The notes beneath the pieces are model-generated. The model was not told the origin of the DNA and did no database searches. It saw only the letters and a list, made by a program, of their open reading frames with translations. The translations under genes and the position numbers were made by a program. From Methanofastidiosum sp. (GTDB lineage Archaea; Methanobacteriota_B; Thermococci; Methanofastidiosales; Methanofastidiosaceae): a stretch of DNA of 64,000 nucleotides. Location: assembly GCA_013178285.1 (NCBI GenBank), contig JABLXD010000001.1, positions 186,001 to 250,000 of the forward strand, written 5' to 3'. Positions 43,529 through 52,753 of the stretch are shown here, piece by piece (the first letter of the stretch is position 1; the number at the start of each line of letters is the position of its first letter).

Positions 43529-43646
43529 CTCAACTATTTTTTCTTAAAAATAATTTTTATCATTTTAAAACCGTAAGATTTATAAAGAGTTAGTTTAACT
43601 TTATATTAGCTTAACTTAATGTTAATTTATTTATATGGTGTTTAAA

Positions 43647-45746
43647 ATGAAAGAAAATAATGAAATGGAACTTGTTGTAGGGAGCGCAGAAAAGCTCGAT
43701 GTGGGAAAGGGTATTGTAAGGATTGACCCCGATGCAATGAGAAAGATGTATCTGAACTATGGCGAGATTGTAAAGATTAAGGGAGATAAGGTAACAGCTG
43801 CAAAGGCCTTGCCCGATACTGAAGAAGGTTCAGGTATAATAAGAATGGATAGTATTCTAAGGAAAAACTCCGGTGCATTGCTTGGTGACAGAGTCACTAT
43901 TTCTAGGGCAGAAGTTAAGGATGCCAAAGCAATAACTGTAGCCCCAATGCAGGCCGATATGCAGTTTTCAGGAGATTTATCAAGCTACTTTAAGGAAAAG
44001 TTTACAGACATTTCAATTGTTCAGAATAATGTTTTTGTTTTTGAGATTTTCAATAGGAGCCTTCCATTTGTCATTACAAAGACAAATCCGAGAGGTATCC
44101 TAAGAATTGTTCCATCAACAAAGATAACTATATCCCCCAAACCGGTGTCAGAAGCAGAAATATCAAAGATGCCTGATGTTACCTACGAAGATATAGGCGG
44201 GCTGAGGGATGAGATCCAAAAGATTAGAGAAATGATTGAGATGCCGATGAAGCATCCTGAAGTATTCTCAAAACTGGGTATAGACCCCCCCAAGGGAGTT
44301 TTACTGTACGGTCCTCCTGGTACAGGTAAAACTCTCCTTGCAAAGGCACTTGCAAATGAGATCAATGCATACTTCACCTCTATTAATGGGCCGGAGATAA
44401 TGAGCAAATACTACGGTGAATCTGAAGAGAATCTTAGGAAGGTCTTTGAAGATGCTGGAGAAAACTCACCGGCTATAATTTTCATAGATGAGATCGATGC
44501 AATTGCCCCAAAAAGGGAAGAGTCCAAAGGGGAAGTTGAAAGAAGGGTGGTTTCTCAGCTCTTGACTTTGATGGATGGATTAAAGACAAGAGGCAAGGTA
44601 GTTGTTATTGCTGCAACAAACTTGCCTGATACAATTGACCCTGCATTAAGAAGGCCGGGCAGATTTGATAGAGAAATTGAAATTGGTGTTCCCGATATCA
44701 ATGACAGAAAAGAAATTCTTCAGGTCCACACACGAGGTATGCCGATAAATGAGGACGTCGATATTTCTCACTATGCCTCAAAGACACACGGTTACAGCGG
44801 AGCAGATCTTGAAGCCCTATGTAAAGAAGCTGGAATGAAGGCTTTGAGGAGAGTTCTCCCAGATATCAGAGGAGACATTGAGATAACTCCTGATATTCTA
44901 AACAAGCTTGAAGTTAATAAAAATGACTTTGATCTAGCCTTTCTTGAGGTAGAGCCATCTGCAATGAGAGAAGCTTTAGTTGAAGTTCCGACAGTTAAGT
45001 GGAGTGATATTGGAGGTCTAAAAGAGGTAAAACAGAGATTACAAGAAGCGGTTGAATGGCCATTGAAATACCCGGAGGTCTTCAAAAAGATAAAAGTTGA
45101 AGGTCCAAAAGGTATACTCCTATACGGTCCACCGGGATGTGGAAAGACCCTACTTGCAAAGGCAGTTGCGACTGAGAGTGAGGCAAACTTCATAGCAGTG
45201 AGAGGCCCAGAGCTAATCTCCAAATGGGTCGGTGAGAGTGAGAAAGGGATAAGAAAGATCTTCAGCAAGGCAAGGCAAGTAGCCCCTGCTATAATATTCT
45301 TTGATGAAATAGACTCTATCGCGCCAAGGAGAGGACAAGAAACTGGTGCAAAAGTTACTGAAAGGATGGTAAATCAGCTGTTGACAGAGATGGATGGAGT
45401 TGAGTCGTTAGAGAGGGTAATAGTAATAGCAGCGACAAATAGACCGGACATCTTGGATGAAGCCCTAATGAGGCCTGGAAGATTTGACGTGATAGTAGAA
45501 ATACCTTTCCCAGACAAAGAGTCAAGGCTTGACATTCTAAAGATTCATACAAAGGAGATGCCATTAAAAGATGTGGATATAAACGATCTAGTAGATCCAA
45601 CAGAAGGATTTACAGGCGCCGATATAAAATCCCTTGTAAGGGAAGCCGGCCTTAACGCCATAAGAAAGAATCTTGACAAGACTGATTATGTCACTAAAGA
45701 AGATTTTAACGAAGCACTTCTTAAGGTAAAATCCTCTAAAAAATAA
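43647..45746 (+). CDS. cdc48: Cdc48/VAT-type AAA ATPase
   Basis: 699 residues from the ATG at 43647, six bases after GGTG. N-terminal double-psi barrel ([20 protein letters not shown]) and then two AAA modules: D1 Walker [14 protein letters not shown] with Walker [16 protein letters not shown], and D2 Walker [14 protein letters not shown] with Walker [19 protein letters not shown] arginines are in both ([11 protein letters not shown] and [11 protein letters not shown]). It unfolds and extracts proteins and feeds the proteasome. An 11-base T-run follows the stop. Confidence 0.97.
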   Translation: MKENNEMELVVGSAEKLDVGKGIVRIDPDAMRKMYLNYGEIVKIKGDKVTAAKALPDTEEGSGIIRMDSILRKNSGALLGDRVTISRAEVKDAKAITVAPMQADMQFSGDLSSYFKEKFTDISIVQNNVFVFEIFNRSLPFVITKTNPRGILRIVPSTKITISPKPVSEAEISKMPDVTYEDIGGLRDEIQKIREMIEMPMKHPEVFSKLGIDPPKGVLLYGPPGTGKTLLAKALANEINAYFTSINGPEIMSKYYGESEENLRKVFEDAGENSPAIIFIDEIDAIAPKREESKGEVERRVVSQLLTLMDGLKTRGKVVVIAATNLPDTIDPALRRPGRFDREIEIGVPDINDRKEILQVHTRGMPINEDVDISHYASKTHGYSGADLEALCKEAGMKALRRVLPDIRGDIEITPDILNKLEVNKNDFDLAFLEVEPSAMREALVEVPTVKWSDIGGLKEVKQRLQEAVEWPLKYPEVFKKIKVEGPKGILLYGPPGCGKTLLAKAVATESEANFIAVRGPELISKWVGESEKGIRKIFSKARQVAPAIIFFDEIDSIAPRRGQETGAKVTERMVNQLLTEMDGVESLERVIVIAATNRPDILDEALMRPGRFDVIVEIPFPDKESRLDILKIHTKEMPLKDVDINDLVDPTEGFTGADIKSLVREAGLNAIRKNLDKTDYVTKEDFNEALLKVKSSKK

Positions 45747-45747
45747 T

Positions 45748-45760
45748 TTCTTTTTTTTTT
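45748..45760 (+). terminator. Poly-T terminator after cdc48
   Basis: TTTC followed by ten Ts (45751-45760) immediately after the cdc48 stop. Intrinsic termination in archaea often needs only a T-run. No hairpin is seen. Confidence 0.6.
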
Positions 45761-45797
45761 AGATAAATTAAAATACTATTAATTTAATATTTAAAGC

Positions 45798-46790
45798 ATG
45801 AGAGAGGCACTCTTTTACAAAAAAGAAGATGGGAATATTAGGTGCCTTTTGTGCCCACATGTATGTCTTATTGGCCCAAATGAGAGGGGTAAGTGTAGAG
45901 TCAGGATAAATTTAGATGGAAGATTGAATACCCTTGTATATGGAGAAAGTGAATCAGAAAAACACTATTTTCATGTAGACCCAATCGAGAAAAAACCCCT
46001 TTACCACTTTTATCCTGGTTCATACTCCCTTTCTTTTGGAACGCCTGGATGCAATCTATTCTGTGAAAACTGCCAAAATTACACCCTTTCCCAATCAAAT
46101 TCAGGAGATATAAAAGACCATTTTTTAAAACCTGAAAAAATAGTTGAGCTAGCTAAAGCCTATGACTGCAAATCTATTTCTTATACATATACTGAGCCAA
46201 CTATATTCTATGAATATCTGATAGATACTTCAAAAATTGCAAAAAAGGAAGGCATTAAAAATGTCTGGGTAACAAACGGTTTCATAAATCCAAATCCTTT
46301 GAAAGAAGCGCTCCCCTTTATTGATGCTATGAATATAGACCTCAAATCATTCTCAGAAGATTTCTATCAAAAGGTATGCGGGGGAAGATTAAGGCCTGTC
46401 CTAGAAACGATTAAAAAAGCATCAAAAGAAACCCATATTGAGATAACTAATTTATTGATTCCAACTTTGAATGACTCTGACGAAGAGATAACAAAAATTG
46501 TTGACTTTGTTTCAGGGTTAAGTAATGAGATCCCTTTGCACTTTTCTGCTTACAGGCCTATGTACAAAATGAATAAAGAACCTACACCGATAAATACCAT
46601 TTTTAGGGCAAAGGAAATAGCCGAAAAAAGATTAAAATATGTATATCTAGGGAATATTCCCACTAACAATGATACAATATGCCCTAATTGCAAGAGTACC
46701 GTTATAAAAAGAGATTACAAAGTAAAAATTAGCTTAATGGATGAAAAATGTCCAATCTGCAATACAAAAATCCCAATAATAATCAATTAA
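45798..46790 (+). CDS. AmmeMemoRadiSam-system radical SAM enzyme
   Basis: 330 residues. An N-terminal zinc-like motif CLLCPHVCLIGPNERGKCRV precedes the radical SAM cluster FGTPGCNLFCENCQNYTLSQ (CxxxCxxC). A C-terminal four-cysteine domain has CPNCKSTVIKRDYK and EKCPICNTK. The AmmeMemoRadiSam triad links this enzyme with an AMMECR1 and a Memo-like protein, often encoded elsewhere. The substrate is unknown. Confidence 0.87.
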   Translation: MREALFYKKEDGNIRCLLCPHVCLIGPNERGKCRVRINLDGRLNTLVYGESESEKHYFHVDPIEKKPLYHFYPGSYSLSFGTPGCNLFCENCQNYTLSQSNSGDIKDHFLKPEKIVELAKAYDCKSISYTYTEPTIFYEYLIDTSKIAKKEGIKNVWVTNGFINPNPLKEALPFIDAMNIDLKSFSEDFYQKVCGGRLRPVLETIKKASKETHIEITNLLIPTLNDSDEEITKIVDFVSGLSNEIPLHFSAYRPMYKMNKEPTPINTIFRAKEIAEKRLKYVYLGNIPTNNDTICPNCKSTVIKRDYKVKISLMDEKCPICNTKIPIIIN

Positions 46791-46892
46791 TAGACCAATT
46801 ATTAGGAATACCATAAACTTTTTAAACAGTTGTATTAATTGTTGATGGAGTGCCGCCTAAAACAAAAAATAAGGCGAAAAGGTGGTAATATT

Positions 46893-48443
46893 ATGGCCAT
46901 TGAAGGTATGCTAAAAGAACTAAAGGAAAAGAAAGACAAGTTAAAGATGGGAGGGGGAAAAGAAAAGCTCGAATCCCAACATGCAAAGGGGAAACTCTCT
47001 GCTAGGGAAAGGCTTGATATTCTCCTTGACAAGGGCAGCTTTGTTGAAATAAATGGACTGATGAAACATAGAGCAGTTGATTTCGGTCTTGATAAAACGG
47101 ATATACCTGGAGATGGCGTCATTACGGGTTTCGGTACAATTGAAGGCAGGCTTGTATACGTTTTTTCACAAGACTTCACTGTTATGGGTGGTTCTTTGGG
47201 AGAAGCTCACGCGTTCAAGATAAGTTATCTAATGGACCAGGCAATGAAAGTTGGAGCCCCGGTCATTGGGATAAATGATTCAGGTGGAGCAAGAATCCAA
47301 GAAGGTGTGGACTCACTTAAAGGATATGGCGAGATTTTCTACAGGAACACTATATCTTCTGGAGTAATCCCTCAGATAACAGCTATTATGGGCCCATGCG
47401 CAGGGGGGGCAGTTTACTCTCCAGCGATAGGGGATTTTGTCTTTATGACCGATACTACAAGTTACATGTTCATAACAGGACCGCAGGTTGTAAAAACTGT
47501 ATTGCACCAAGATGTTACATTTGAAGAGCTCGGCGGGGCTCATGTTCATGAAACAAACAGCGGGATGGCACACAGGGTTGGCAAGAATGATGAAGATACA
47601 TTGAATCTAATGAGAGGTCTTTTTAGCTATTTGCCATCAAACAATATGGAAGACCCTCCAGCAATTGACCCAACAGATGATCCGATGAGAGAAACATCTG
47701 AACTCTATTCAATTATCCCAGAGGATTCGAACAAGGGATACCATGCAAGCCAAGTTGTTAAAGCAGTCCTCGATAATAATGATTTCTTTGAGATACATCC
47801 CCTCTATGCACCAAATATAATTGTTGGATTTGGAAGGCTTGACGGGAAGGTAGTTGGCATTGTGGCAAATAATCCAAGTCATATTGCAGGTGTATTAGAT
47901 ATTAACTCATCAGACAAGGCTTCAAGATTTGTAAGATTCTGTGACGCTTTTAATATCCCAATACTTACTTTTGTCGATACCCCAGGATACATGCCAGGAT
48001 TAGACCAAGAGCATGGAGGAATTATAAGACACGGTGCAAAACTATTATATGCTTACTCTGAGGCGACAGTTCCTTTGATTACAGTTATCGTTAGAAAAGC
48101 TTATGGCGGGGCTTACATAGCCATGGCTTCAAAACACCTTAGGGCAGATGCAGTTTATGCACTTCCAACTGCAGAGATTGCAGTTATGGGGCCAAAGGGA
48201 GCATGTGAAATTGTCTTTAGAAAAGAAATCTCGGAAGCTAAAGATCCTGTTAAAAAAACTGATGAATTAAGTGAAGACTACAAACAAAAATTTGCAAATC
48301 CATACATGGCAGCCGCACGTGGATATGTAGATGATGTAGTTGATCCAAAAAATCTAAGGGCAGTCCTTATCAATTCACTCAGGGCATACCAATCAAAGAA
48401 AGAAGTGCTACCTAAGAAAAAACATGGTATAATTCCCTTTTAG
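46893..48443 (+). CDS. Acyl-CoA carboxyltransferase alpha/beta fused subunit (MmdA/PccB type)
   Basis: 516 residues from the ATG at 46893, seven bases after GGTGG. Two crotonase-type halves: the N-half oxyanion region GINDSGGARIQEGVDSLKGY with GPCAGGAVYSPAIGDF, and the C-half FVDTPGYMPGLDQEHGGIIR and VIVRKAYGGAYIAMASKHL. Moves CO2 between biotin and an acyl-CoA (methylmalonyl- or propionyl-CoA type, though acetyl-CoA cannot be excluded). First gene of an operon with OadG-like, biotin carrier and membrane pump subunits, so the reaction is likely decarboxylation coupled to Na+ export. Confidence 0.9.
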   Translation: MAIEGMLKELKEKKDKLKMGGGKEKLESQHAKGKLSARERLDILLDKGSFVEINGLMKHRAVDFGLDKTDIPGDGVITGFGTIEGRLVYVFSQDFTVMGGSLGEAHAFKISYLMDQAMKVGAPVIGINDSGGARIQEGVDSLKGYGEIFYRNTISSGVIPQITAIMGPCAGGAVYSPAIGDFVFMTDTTSYMFITGPQVVKTVLHQDVTFEELGGAHVHETNSGMAHRVGKNDEDTLNLMRGLFSYLPSNNMEDPPAIDPTDDPMRETSELYSIIPEDSNKGYHASQVVKAVLDNNDFFEIHPLYAPNIIVGFGRLDGKVVGIVANNPSHIAGVLDINSSDKASRFVRFCDAFNIPILTFVDTPGYMPGLDQEHGGIIRHGAKLLYAYSEATVPLITVIVRKAYGGAYIAMASKHLRADAVYALPTAEIAVMGPKGACEIVFRKEISEAKDPVKKTDELSEDYKQKFANPYMAAARGYVDDVVDPKNLRAVLINSLRAYQSKKEVLPKKKHGIIPF

Positions 48444-48452
48444 GTGAAGATA

Positions 48453-48794
48453 ATGGTAAACATGGAATACTTAACTTTGGGATTAACATTAGTTATAGTA
48501 GGTATGGCTATAACCTTTTTAGTTTTAATTATTTTATCTGGGGTAATCCATTTTTTTGGTAAATATTTAAACAATAGAGAGGACAAGAAAAATAAGAAAG
48601 CAGAAGAAAAACTTAAAGTTAATGAAACTCAAATTGAAGAAAAAATTGAAAAATCAAATGACAGTGAATTAACTGCTATGATAATGGCCGCTTATTTTCA
48701 CGTATACAAAGATGCAGTTTCATTGATTAATTTGCAGTCTAAGATAGATAACTGGAAATTATTGGGAAGACGAGAACAGATGGAGAGATTATAA
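48453..48794 (+). CDS. OadG/MmdD-like small membrane subunit of Na+-decarboxylase
   Basis: 113 residues from the ATG at 48453, five bases after AGGTGA (the GTG at 48444 is inside that site). One N-terminal helix (EYLTLGLTLVIVGMAITFLV) matches OadG/MmdD; a lysine-rich linker and a C-terminal helix (ELTAMIMAAYFHVYKDA) follow. In MmdD and OadG this subunit joins the carboxyltransferase to the membrane pump. Overlaps the biotin carrier start by one base. Confidence 0.8.
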   Translation: MVNMEYLTLGLTLVIVGMAITFLVLIILSGVIHFFGKYLNNREDKKNKKAEEKLKVNETQIEEKIEKSNDSELTAMIMAAYFHVYKDAVSLINLQSKIDNWKLLGRREQMERL

Positions 48795-49234
48795 TGGCAA
48801 AGTACAAAGTTAATGTAGACGGAAAAGAGTACGAAGTTGAAGTTGAAAATATTGGGGATGGGAACCTAGAGATTAAATTAGGCGATAAAAAATCAACGGT
48901 AAATATAGAAGAGTTATCAAGTGGAATAGCACGCCCTTCATCTCCAAAACCTGCTTACAAAGCTCCATCATACACTCCTAAAGCGGAGCCTGCTCCAGCC
49001 CCCGTGCAATCTTCAGGAAAAGGGGAGCCTATAAAGGCTGTAATGGCTGGCACTGTCCTATCTATTAAAAAGAAAGTTGGCGATAAAGTAGCAATTGGTG
49101 ACGTAGTGTTAATTTTAGAGGCGATGAAGATGGAAAACGAGATTTCCACACCCACTGAAGGAGTTATAGGTGCAATTCTAGTAAATCCCGGGCAGTCCAT
49201 CAACACTGGCGATACACTCTTCACAATAGGATAA
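48794..49234 (+). CDS. Biotin carboxyl carrier protein, copy 1 (MmdC-like)
   Basis: 146 residues: an N-terminal beta domain ([20 protein letters not shown]), a Pro/Ala linker ([20 protein letters not shown]) and a lipoyl-like domain with the biotinylation site [14 protein letters not shown] (the Lys of AMKM). Carries CO2 between the carboxyltransferase and the membrane subunit or biotin carboxylase. Starts on the last base of the preceding gene. Confidence 0.93.
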   Translation: MAKYKVNVDGKEYEVEVENIGDGNLEIKLGDKKSTVNIEELSSGIARPSSPKPAYKAPSYTPKAEPAPAPVQSSGKGEPIKAVMAGTVLSIKKKVGDKVAIGDVVLILEAMKMENEISTPTEGVIGAILVNPGQSINTGDTLFTIG

Positions 49235-49242
49235 GTGGTAAT

Positions 49243-50379
49243 ATGGTCGACTTAATATCGTCCTTTATTGAAATATTTAAAACAACAAGTGGCATATTCA
49301 ATATATCTCTAGGTAATATTGCAATGATAATAGTGGGTCTTGTACTCATCTATCTCGCAATTTACAAGGGATTTGAGCCACTTTTATTAGTGCCAATTGG
49401 ATTTGGTGCAATACTTTCTAATATACCATTAACAGGCATTGCTGATCCAGACGCAATAGGGGGGGTACTTGGTATCTTTCTAAAGTATATGATTGCTAAT
49501 GAAATCGTGCCGTGTCTAATATTTATGGGTATAGGTGCTTTGACTGATTTTGGCCCTCTGCTTGCAAATCCAAAAACATTTTTATTGGGCGCTGCTGCAC
49601 AAATTGGAGTTTTTATAGCCTTAGTTGGGTCTATATTTTTGGGATTTACACCCCAACAAGCTGGATCCATAGGAATAATTGGTGGTGCAGACGGCCCAAC
49701 TACAATTTATGTCACAACAGTATTAGCACCTGAACTGCTTGGTGCGACTGCAGTGGCAGCATACTCCTATATGTCTTTAGTACCTTTAATATTACCTCCG
49801 GCCATAAAACTTACAACTACAAAAGCCGAAAGGAAAATACGAATGGTACAAATGAGAACAGTTTCAAAAAAAGAAAAAATTGCTTTCCCTATAATAGCTG
49901 CGATTGTAGCTGGAATGTTAGTTCCAAAGGCGATACCACTAGTGGGAATGCTTTTTGTAGGGAACTTATTCAGAGAAACTGGGGTAACACAAAGACTCGC
50001 TAAAGGTGCAAGTGAAGAGCTATTGAACATTGTAACAATTATCTTAGGCCTTTCAGTTGGTAGTACAATGGACGCTGCCAATTTCCTTAATATACAAACA
50101 ATTAAAATATTGGTCTTAGGGGTGGCTGCATTCTTTACTGCTGCATGTGGAGGCGTAATCGTTGCAAAAATCATGAATCTATTCCTTAAGGAAAAGATTA
50201 ATCCAATGATAGGTGCTGCAGGTGTTTCAGCAGTCCCAATGTCTGCAAGGGTAGTCCAAAAGATGGGATTGAAAGAAGACCCACAGAATCACCTTCTAAT
50301 GCATGCAATGGGGCCTAATGTCGCAGGGGTAATTGGCACAGCTGTTGCGGCTGGGGTTTTGATAGCTTCTCTAGCTTGA
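49243..50379 (+). CDS. Na+-pumping decarboxylase membrane subunit (MmdB/OadB/GcdB/MadB type)
   Basis: 378 residues and about nine helices. [20 protein letters not shown] with the conserved Asp-Gly-Pro, and [12 protein letters not shown] and [16 protein letters not shown] are the signatures of this family. It decarboxylates carboxybiotin and exports Na+. No other subunit of this type appears in the window, so it may serve both the acyl-CoA and the malonate decarboxylase. Ends six bases before the second carrier. Confidence 0.93.
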   Translation: MVDLISSFIEIFKTTSGIFNISLGNIAMIIVGLVLIYLAIYKGFEPLLLVPIGFGAILSNIPLTGIADPDAIGGVLGIFLKYMIANEIVPCLIFMGIGALTDFGPLLANPKTFLLGAAAQIGVFIALVGSIFLGFTPQQAGSIGIIGGADGPTTIYVTTVLAPELLGATAVAAYSYMSLVPLILPPAIKLTTTKAERKIRMVQMRTVSKKEKIAFPIIAAIVAGMLVPKAIPLVGMLFVGNLFRETGVTQRLAKGASEELLNIVTIILGLSVGSTMDAANFLNIQTIKILVLGVAAFFTAACGGVIVAKIMNLFLKEKINPMIGAAGVSAVPMSARVVQKMGLKEDPQNHLLMHAMGPNVAGVIGTAVAAGVLIASLA

Positions 50380-50384
50380 TTTTC

Positions 50385-50771
50385 ATGGATGAATTCAAAA
50401 TAAAAGTTGGCGATCAAGAACACCAGATTAAATTGAAAAAGGTAGCTGATGGCGAATATCAGGTATTATATGATGAATTCATCTATGAAGTTTCTATTTT
50501 AAAGAAGGTTCAAAAAAAGGAAAGAGATAGCCAGTATAGAAAGGAAAATGACATAATATACGTTGATTCTATGATAGGAGGTATTGTCCTCAAACTTTCA
50601 AAAAAAGCTGGGGAGAGGGTAATTAAAGGGGACCCTATAATGACATTAATTGCAATGAAGATGGAAACAGAAATACATGCCCCAGAGTCAGGACTGCTTT
50701 CGAGGATACCTGTATATGAGGGCATGATAGTTGAAAAGGGAGAACTTCTCTTTGTAATAGATACAAAATAA
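50385..50771 (+). CDS. Biotin carboxyl carrier protein, copy 2
   Basis: 128 residues from the ATG at 50385; the longer frame needs a TTG overlapping the previous stop. N-terminal beta domain (MDEFKIKVGDQEHQIKLKKV), a short charged linker, and the biotin site LIAMKMETEIHAPESG. Lacks the Pro/Ala linker of copy 1. A second carrier next to the membrane subunit is unusual and may belong to the malonate system (a MadF-like role). No obvious ribosome binding site, so coupling to the previous gene is likely. Confidence 0.88.
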   Translation: MDEFKIKVGDQEHQIKLKKVADGEYQVLYDEFIYEVSILKKVQKKERDSQYRKENDIIYVDSMIGGIVLKLSKKAGERVIKGDPIMTLIAMKMETEIHAPESGLLSRIPVYEGMIVEKGELLFVIDTK

Positions 50772-50790
50772 ATGGGAAAAGTTTATTAAT

Positions 50791-50928
50791 ATGGTAACTG
50801 AAGTCGTAATAGACGAAAATCAAGAAAAAACGGACAAATGTCGCTCAATTGAGATAGATGGCAATCCATCTGTTGAGGAAATTGTTGTGATACTTTCACT
50901 GTTTAATTTTAGTGGGGTGGATAAATGA
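50791..50928 (+). CDS. Small acyl-CoA carboxylase epsilon-like protein
   Basis: 45 residues (MVTEVVIDENQEKTDKCRSI, then EIDGNPSVEEIVVILSLFNF). The segment GNPSVEEIVVILSLF resembles the core of acyl-CoA carboxylase epsilon subunits (G-N/x-P-x-x-E-E-L-A-A-L), which stabilise the carboxyltransferase complex in actinobacteria. The stop overlaps the next start by four bases (ATGA), and GGGGTGG at its end serves as that gene's binding site. The family match is weak but the position fits. Confidence 0.55.
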   Translation: MVTEVVIDENQEKTDKCRSIEIDGNPSVEEIVVILSLFNFSGVDK

Positions 50929-52112
50929 AGCCATTAGAAGGAGTAAGAATATTGGATTTAAGCCATGTGCTTGCAATGCCATACTGTACCATGGTCTTGG
51001 GCGATCTTGGAGCAGAGGTAATAAAGATAGAAAAACCTGGTGCAGGCGACGATTCCAGGGAATTCGGACCATTCAAAAATGGAGAAAGTGCATATTTTAT
51101 CAGCATAAACAGGAATAAAAAGAGCGTAACGTTGAACTTGAAAGAAGAAAAGGGTAAAGAAATCTTAAGAGAATTGATTAAAGTTTCTGATGTAATAACA
51201 GAAAATTTTAGACCTGGAACGATGGAAAAACTTGGCTTCTCATATGAAGATGTTAAAAAAATCAATCCAAATATTATCTATGCTACAATATGTGGCTTTG
51301 GACAAGATTCAGTTTATCCTGGAAGGCCCGGTTATGATATCATCGCCCAGGCTTTTGGAGGATTGATGAGTATTACCGGATATCCAGATAATCCACCTAC
51401 AAGAGTTGGCTCTTCACTAGCAGATATAATCTCTGGTTTGTTCACAGCTATCGGGATACTTGCTTCACTTAGGACCAAAGAAAAGACAGGTAAGGGGGAA
51501 TATATCGATACTGCAATGGTTGATTGTATCTTAGCAGTATTGGAAAATGCCATGGTAAGGTATACCGTAACAGGAGAAATACCAAAGAGAATTGGTTCAA
51601 GACATCCAAGTCTTACACCTTTTGACGTTTTTGAAACAGAAGATGGCTACCTTGTTATAGGAATCGGAAACGATCACCTCTGGGAAATTTTCTGTAACAA
51701 AATTTCTGAATTTAGCCACTTGTTGTCTGATGAAAGATTTAAAACAAATGAATCAAGGTCAAAAAATGAACGTATCTTAAAACCAATAATCGAAGCTTGG
51801 ACAAAAAAGCATAAAACAAATGATCTTGTTGACATAATTTCTAAAGCTGGTGTGCCATGCGGTCCCGTTAACACAGTTGATATGGTTGTCAATGACCCAA
51901 ATACTACCCATAGAAAGATGCTATTTGAATTTGACCATCCAATTGCTGGCAAGATGAAGACTGCTAATAGTCCTCTGAATTTATCAAATACTCCTTGTAA
52001 AACTCATGTAAGGGCCCCAACTTTGGGAGAAAATACTGAAGAAGTATTGTCCAAGGTACTAGGATATCCAAAAGAGAAAATAGAAGAATTAAAGAATAAT
52101 AAAATAGTATAA
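50925..52112 (+). CDS. CaiB/BaiF family III CoA-transferase
   Basis: 395 residues. N-terminal MKPLEGVRILDLSHVLAMPY; GDLGAEVIKIEKPGAGDDSR; GLSYEDVKKINPNIIYATIC-like segment here FSYEDVKKINPNIIYATICG; FGGLMSITGYPDNPP; and the catalytic-Asp loop. It swaps CoA between carboxylic acids, so it could load propionate, succinate or malonate for the neighbouring decarboxylase. Starts inside the epsilon-like gene. Confidence 0.92.
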   Translation: MKPLEGVRILDLSHVLAMPYCTMVLGDLGAEVIKIEKPGAGDDSREFGPFKNGESAYFISINRNKKSVTLNLKEEKGKEILRELIKVSDVITENFRPGTMEKLGFSYEDVKKINPNIIYATICGFGQDSVYPGRPGYDIIAQAFGGLMSITGYPDNPPTRVGSSLADIISGLFTAIGILASLRTKEKTGKGEYIDTAMVDCILAVLENAMVRYTVTGEIPKRIGSRHPSLTPFDVFETEDGYLVIGIGNDHLWEIFCNKISEFSHLLSDERFKTNESRSKNERILKPIIEAWTKKHKTNDLVDIISKAGVPCGPVNTVDMVVNDPNTTHRKMLFEFDHPIAGKMKTANSPLNLSNTPCKTHVRAPTLGENTEEVLSKVLGYPKEKIEELKNNKIV

Positions 52113-52128
52113 TACGGGGGTAGATAGA

Positions 52129-52731
52129 ACGAAGAGGGAAGAGATAGAGAAAAAATTAAGAACTCTAGACGCTGCTTCTATCAACGATGCCTTAAGAAAA
52201 AGAGGCTCAGTTGATGAATCTATAAAGTCGATAAAGCTAGGCGACTTCCTTTGTGGTCCTGCCTACACAGCAAAATGCTGCCCTGGGGATATGCTTACGG
52301 CCCTAAAAGCCCTTGATGAGATTTCAGAAGGTCAAGTTTTAGTGATTGATGGTGGAGGTATCACTAAATTCTCTCTTTTTGGAGACCTTATGGCAATGCA
52401 GGCCAGACTTAAAAAATTAGCAGGGGTAGTCGTAGATGGGGCAATTAGGGATGTAAGGAGCATTAGGGGAGAAGGGATACCTGTATTCTGTCGCGGTATA
52501 GTGACAAAAGCTGGAACTGCTACAAGGCTAGGTGAAATTAATGTCCCTGTTGTCTGTGGAGGCGTTATAGTTAATCCTGGAGATTGGATAGTCGGTGATG
52601 ACGATGGAGTTGTCGTCATCCCAAAAGACAAAGTTGAAGTGATTATCCATGATGCTGAAGAAACTCTTAAAAGGGAGGCAATAATCAGGGAAGCTATAGA
52701 GCAAGGTAAATCAATTAGTAAACTGCTTTAA
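52129..52731 (+). CDS. RraA/HMG-aldolase-like protein with non-standard start
   Basis: The conserved family N-terminus (REEIEKKLRTLDAASINDAL, RKRG) is encoded upstream of the first ATG (52291). Between the in-frame TAG at 52105 and that ATG there is no ATG, GTG or TTG. The best candidate is ACG at 52129, seven bases after GGGGGT. From there the protein has 200 residues, the family's length. GGGITKFSLFGDLMAMQAR, LAGVVVDGAIRDV and NPGDWIVGDDDGVVVIPKD are RraA-like/4-hydroxy-4-methyl-2-oxoglutarate aldolase motifs with the metal and pyruvate-binding residues. Some homologs decarboxylate oxaloacetate, which would suit this operon. Start position uncertain. Confidence 0.7.
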   Translation, partial: TKREEIEKKLRTLDAASINDALRKRGSVDESIKSIKLGDFLCGPAYTAKCCPGDMLTALKALDEISEGQVLVIDGGGITKFSLFGDLMAMQARLKKLAGVVVDGAIRDVRSIRGEGIPVFCRGIVTKAGTATRLGEINVPVVCGGVIVNPGDWIVGDDDGVVVIPKDKVEVIIHDAEETLKREAIIREAIEQGKSISKLL

Positions 52732-52753
52732 ATTTTTTAATTTGGGTGCAAAG

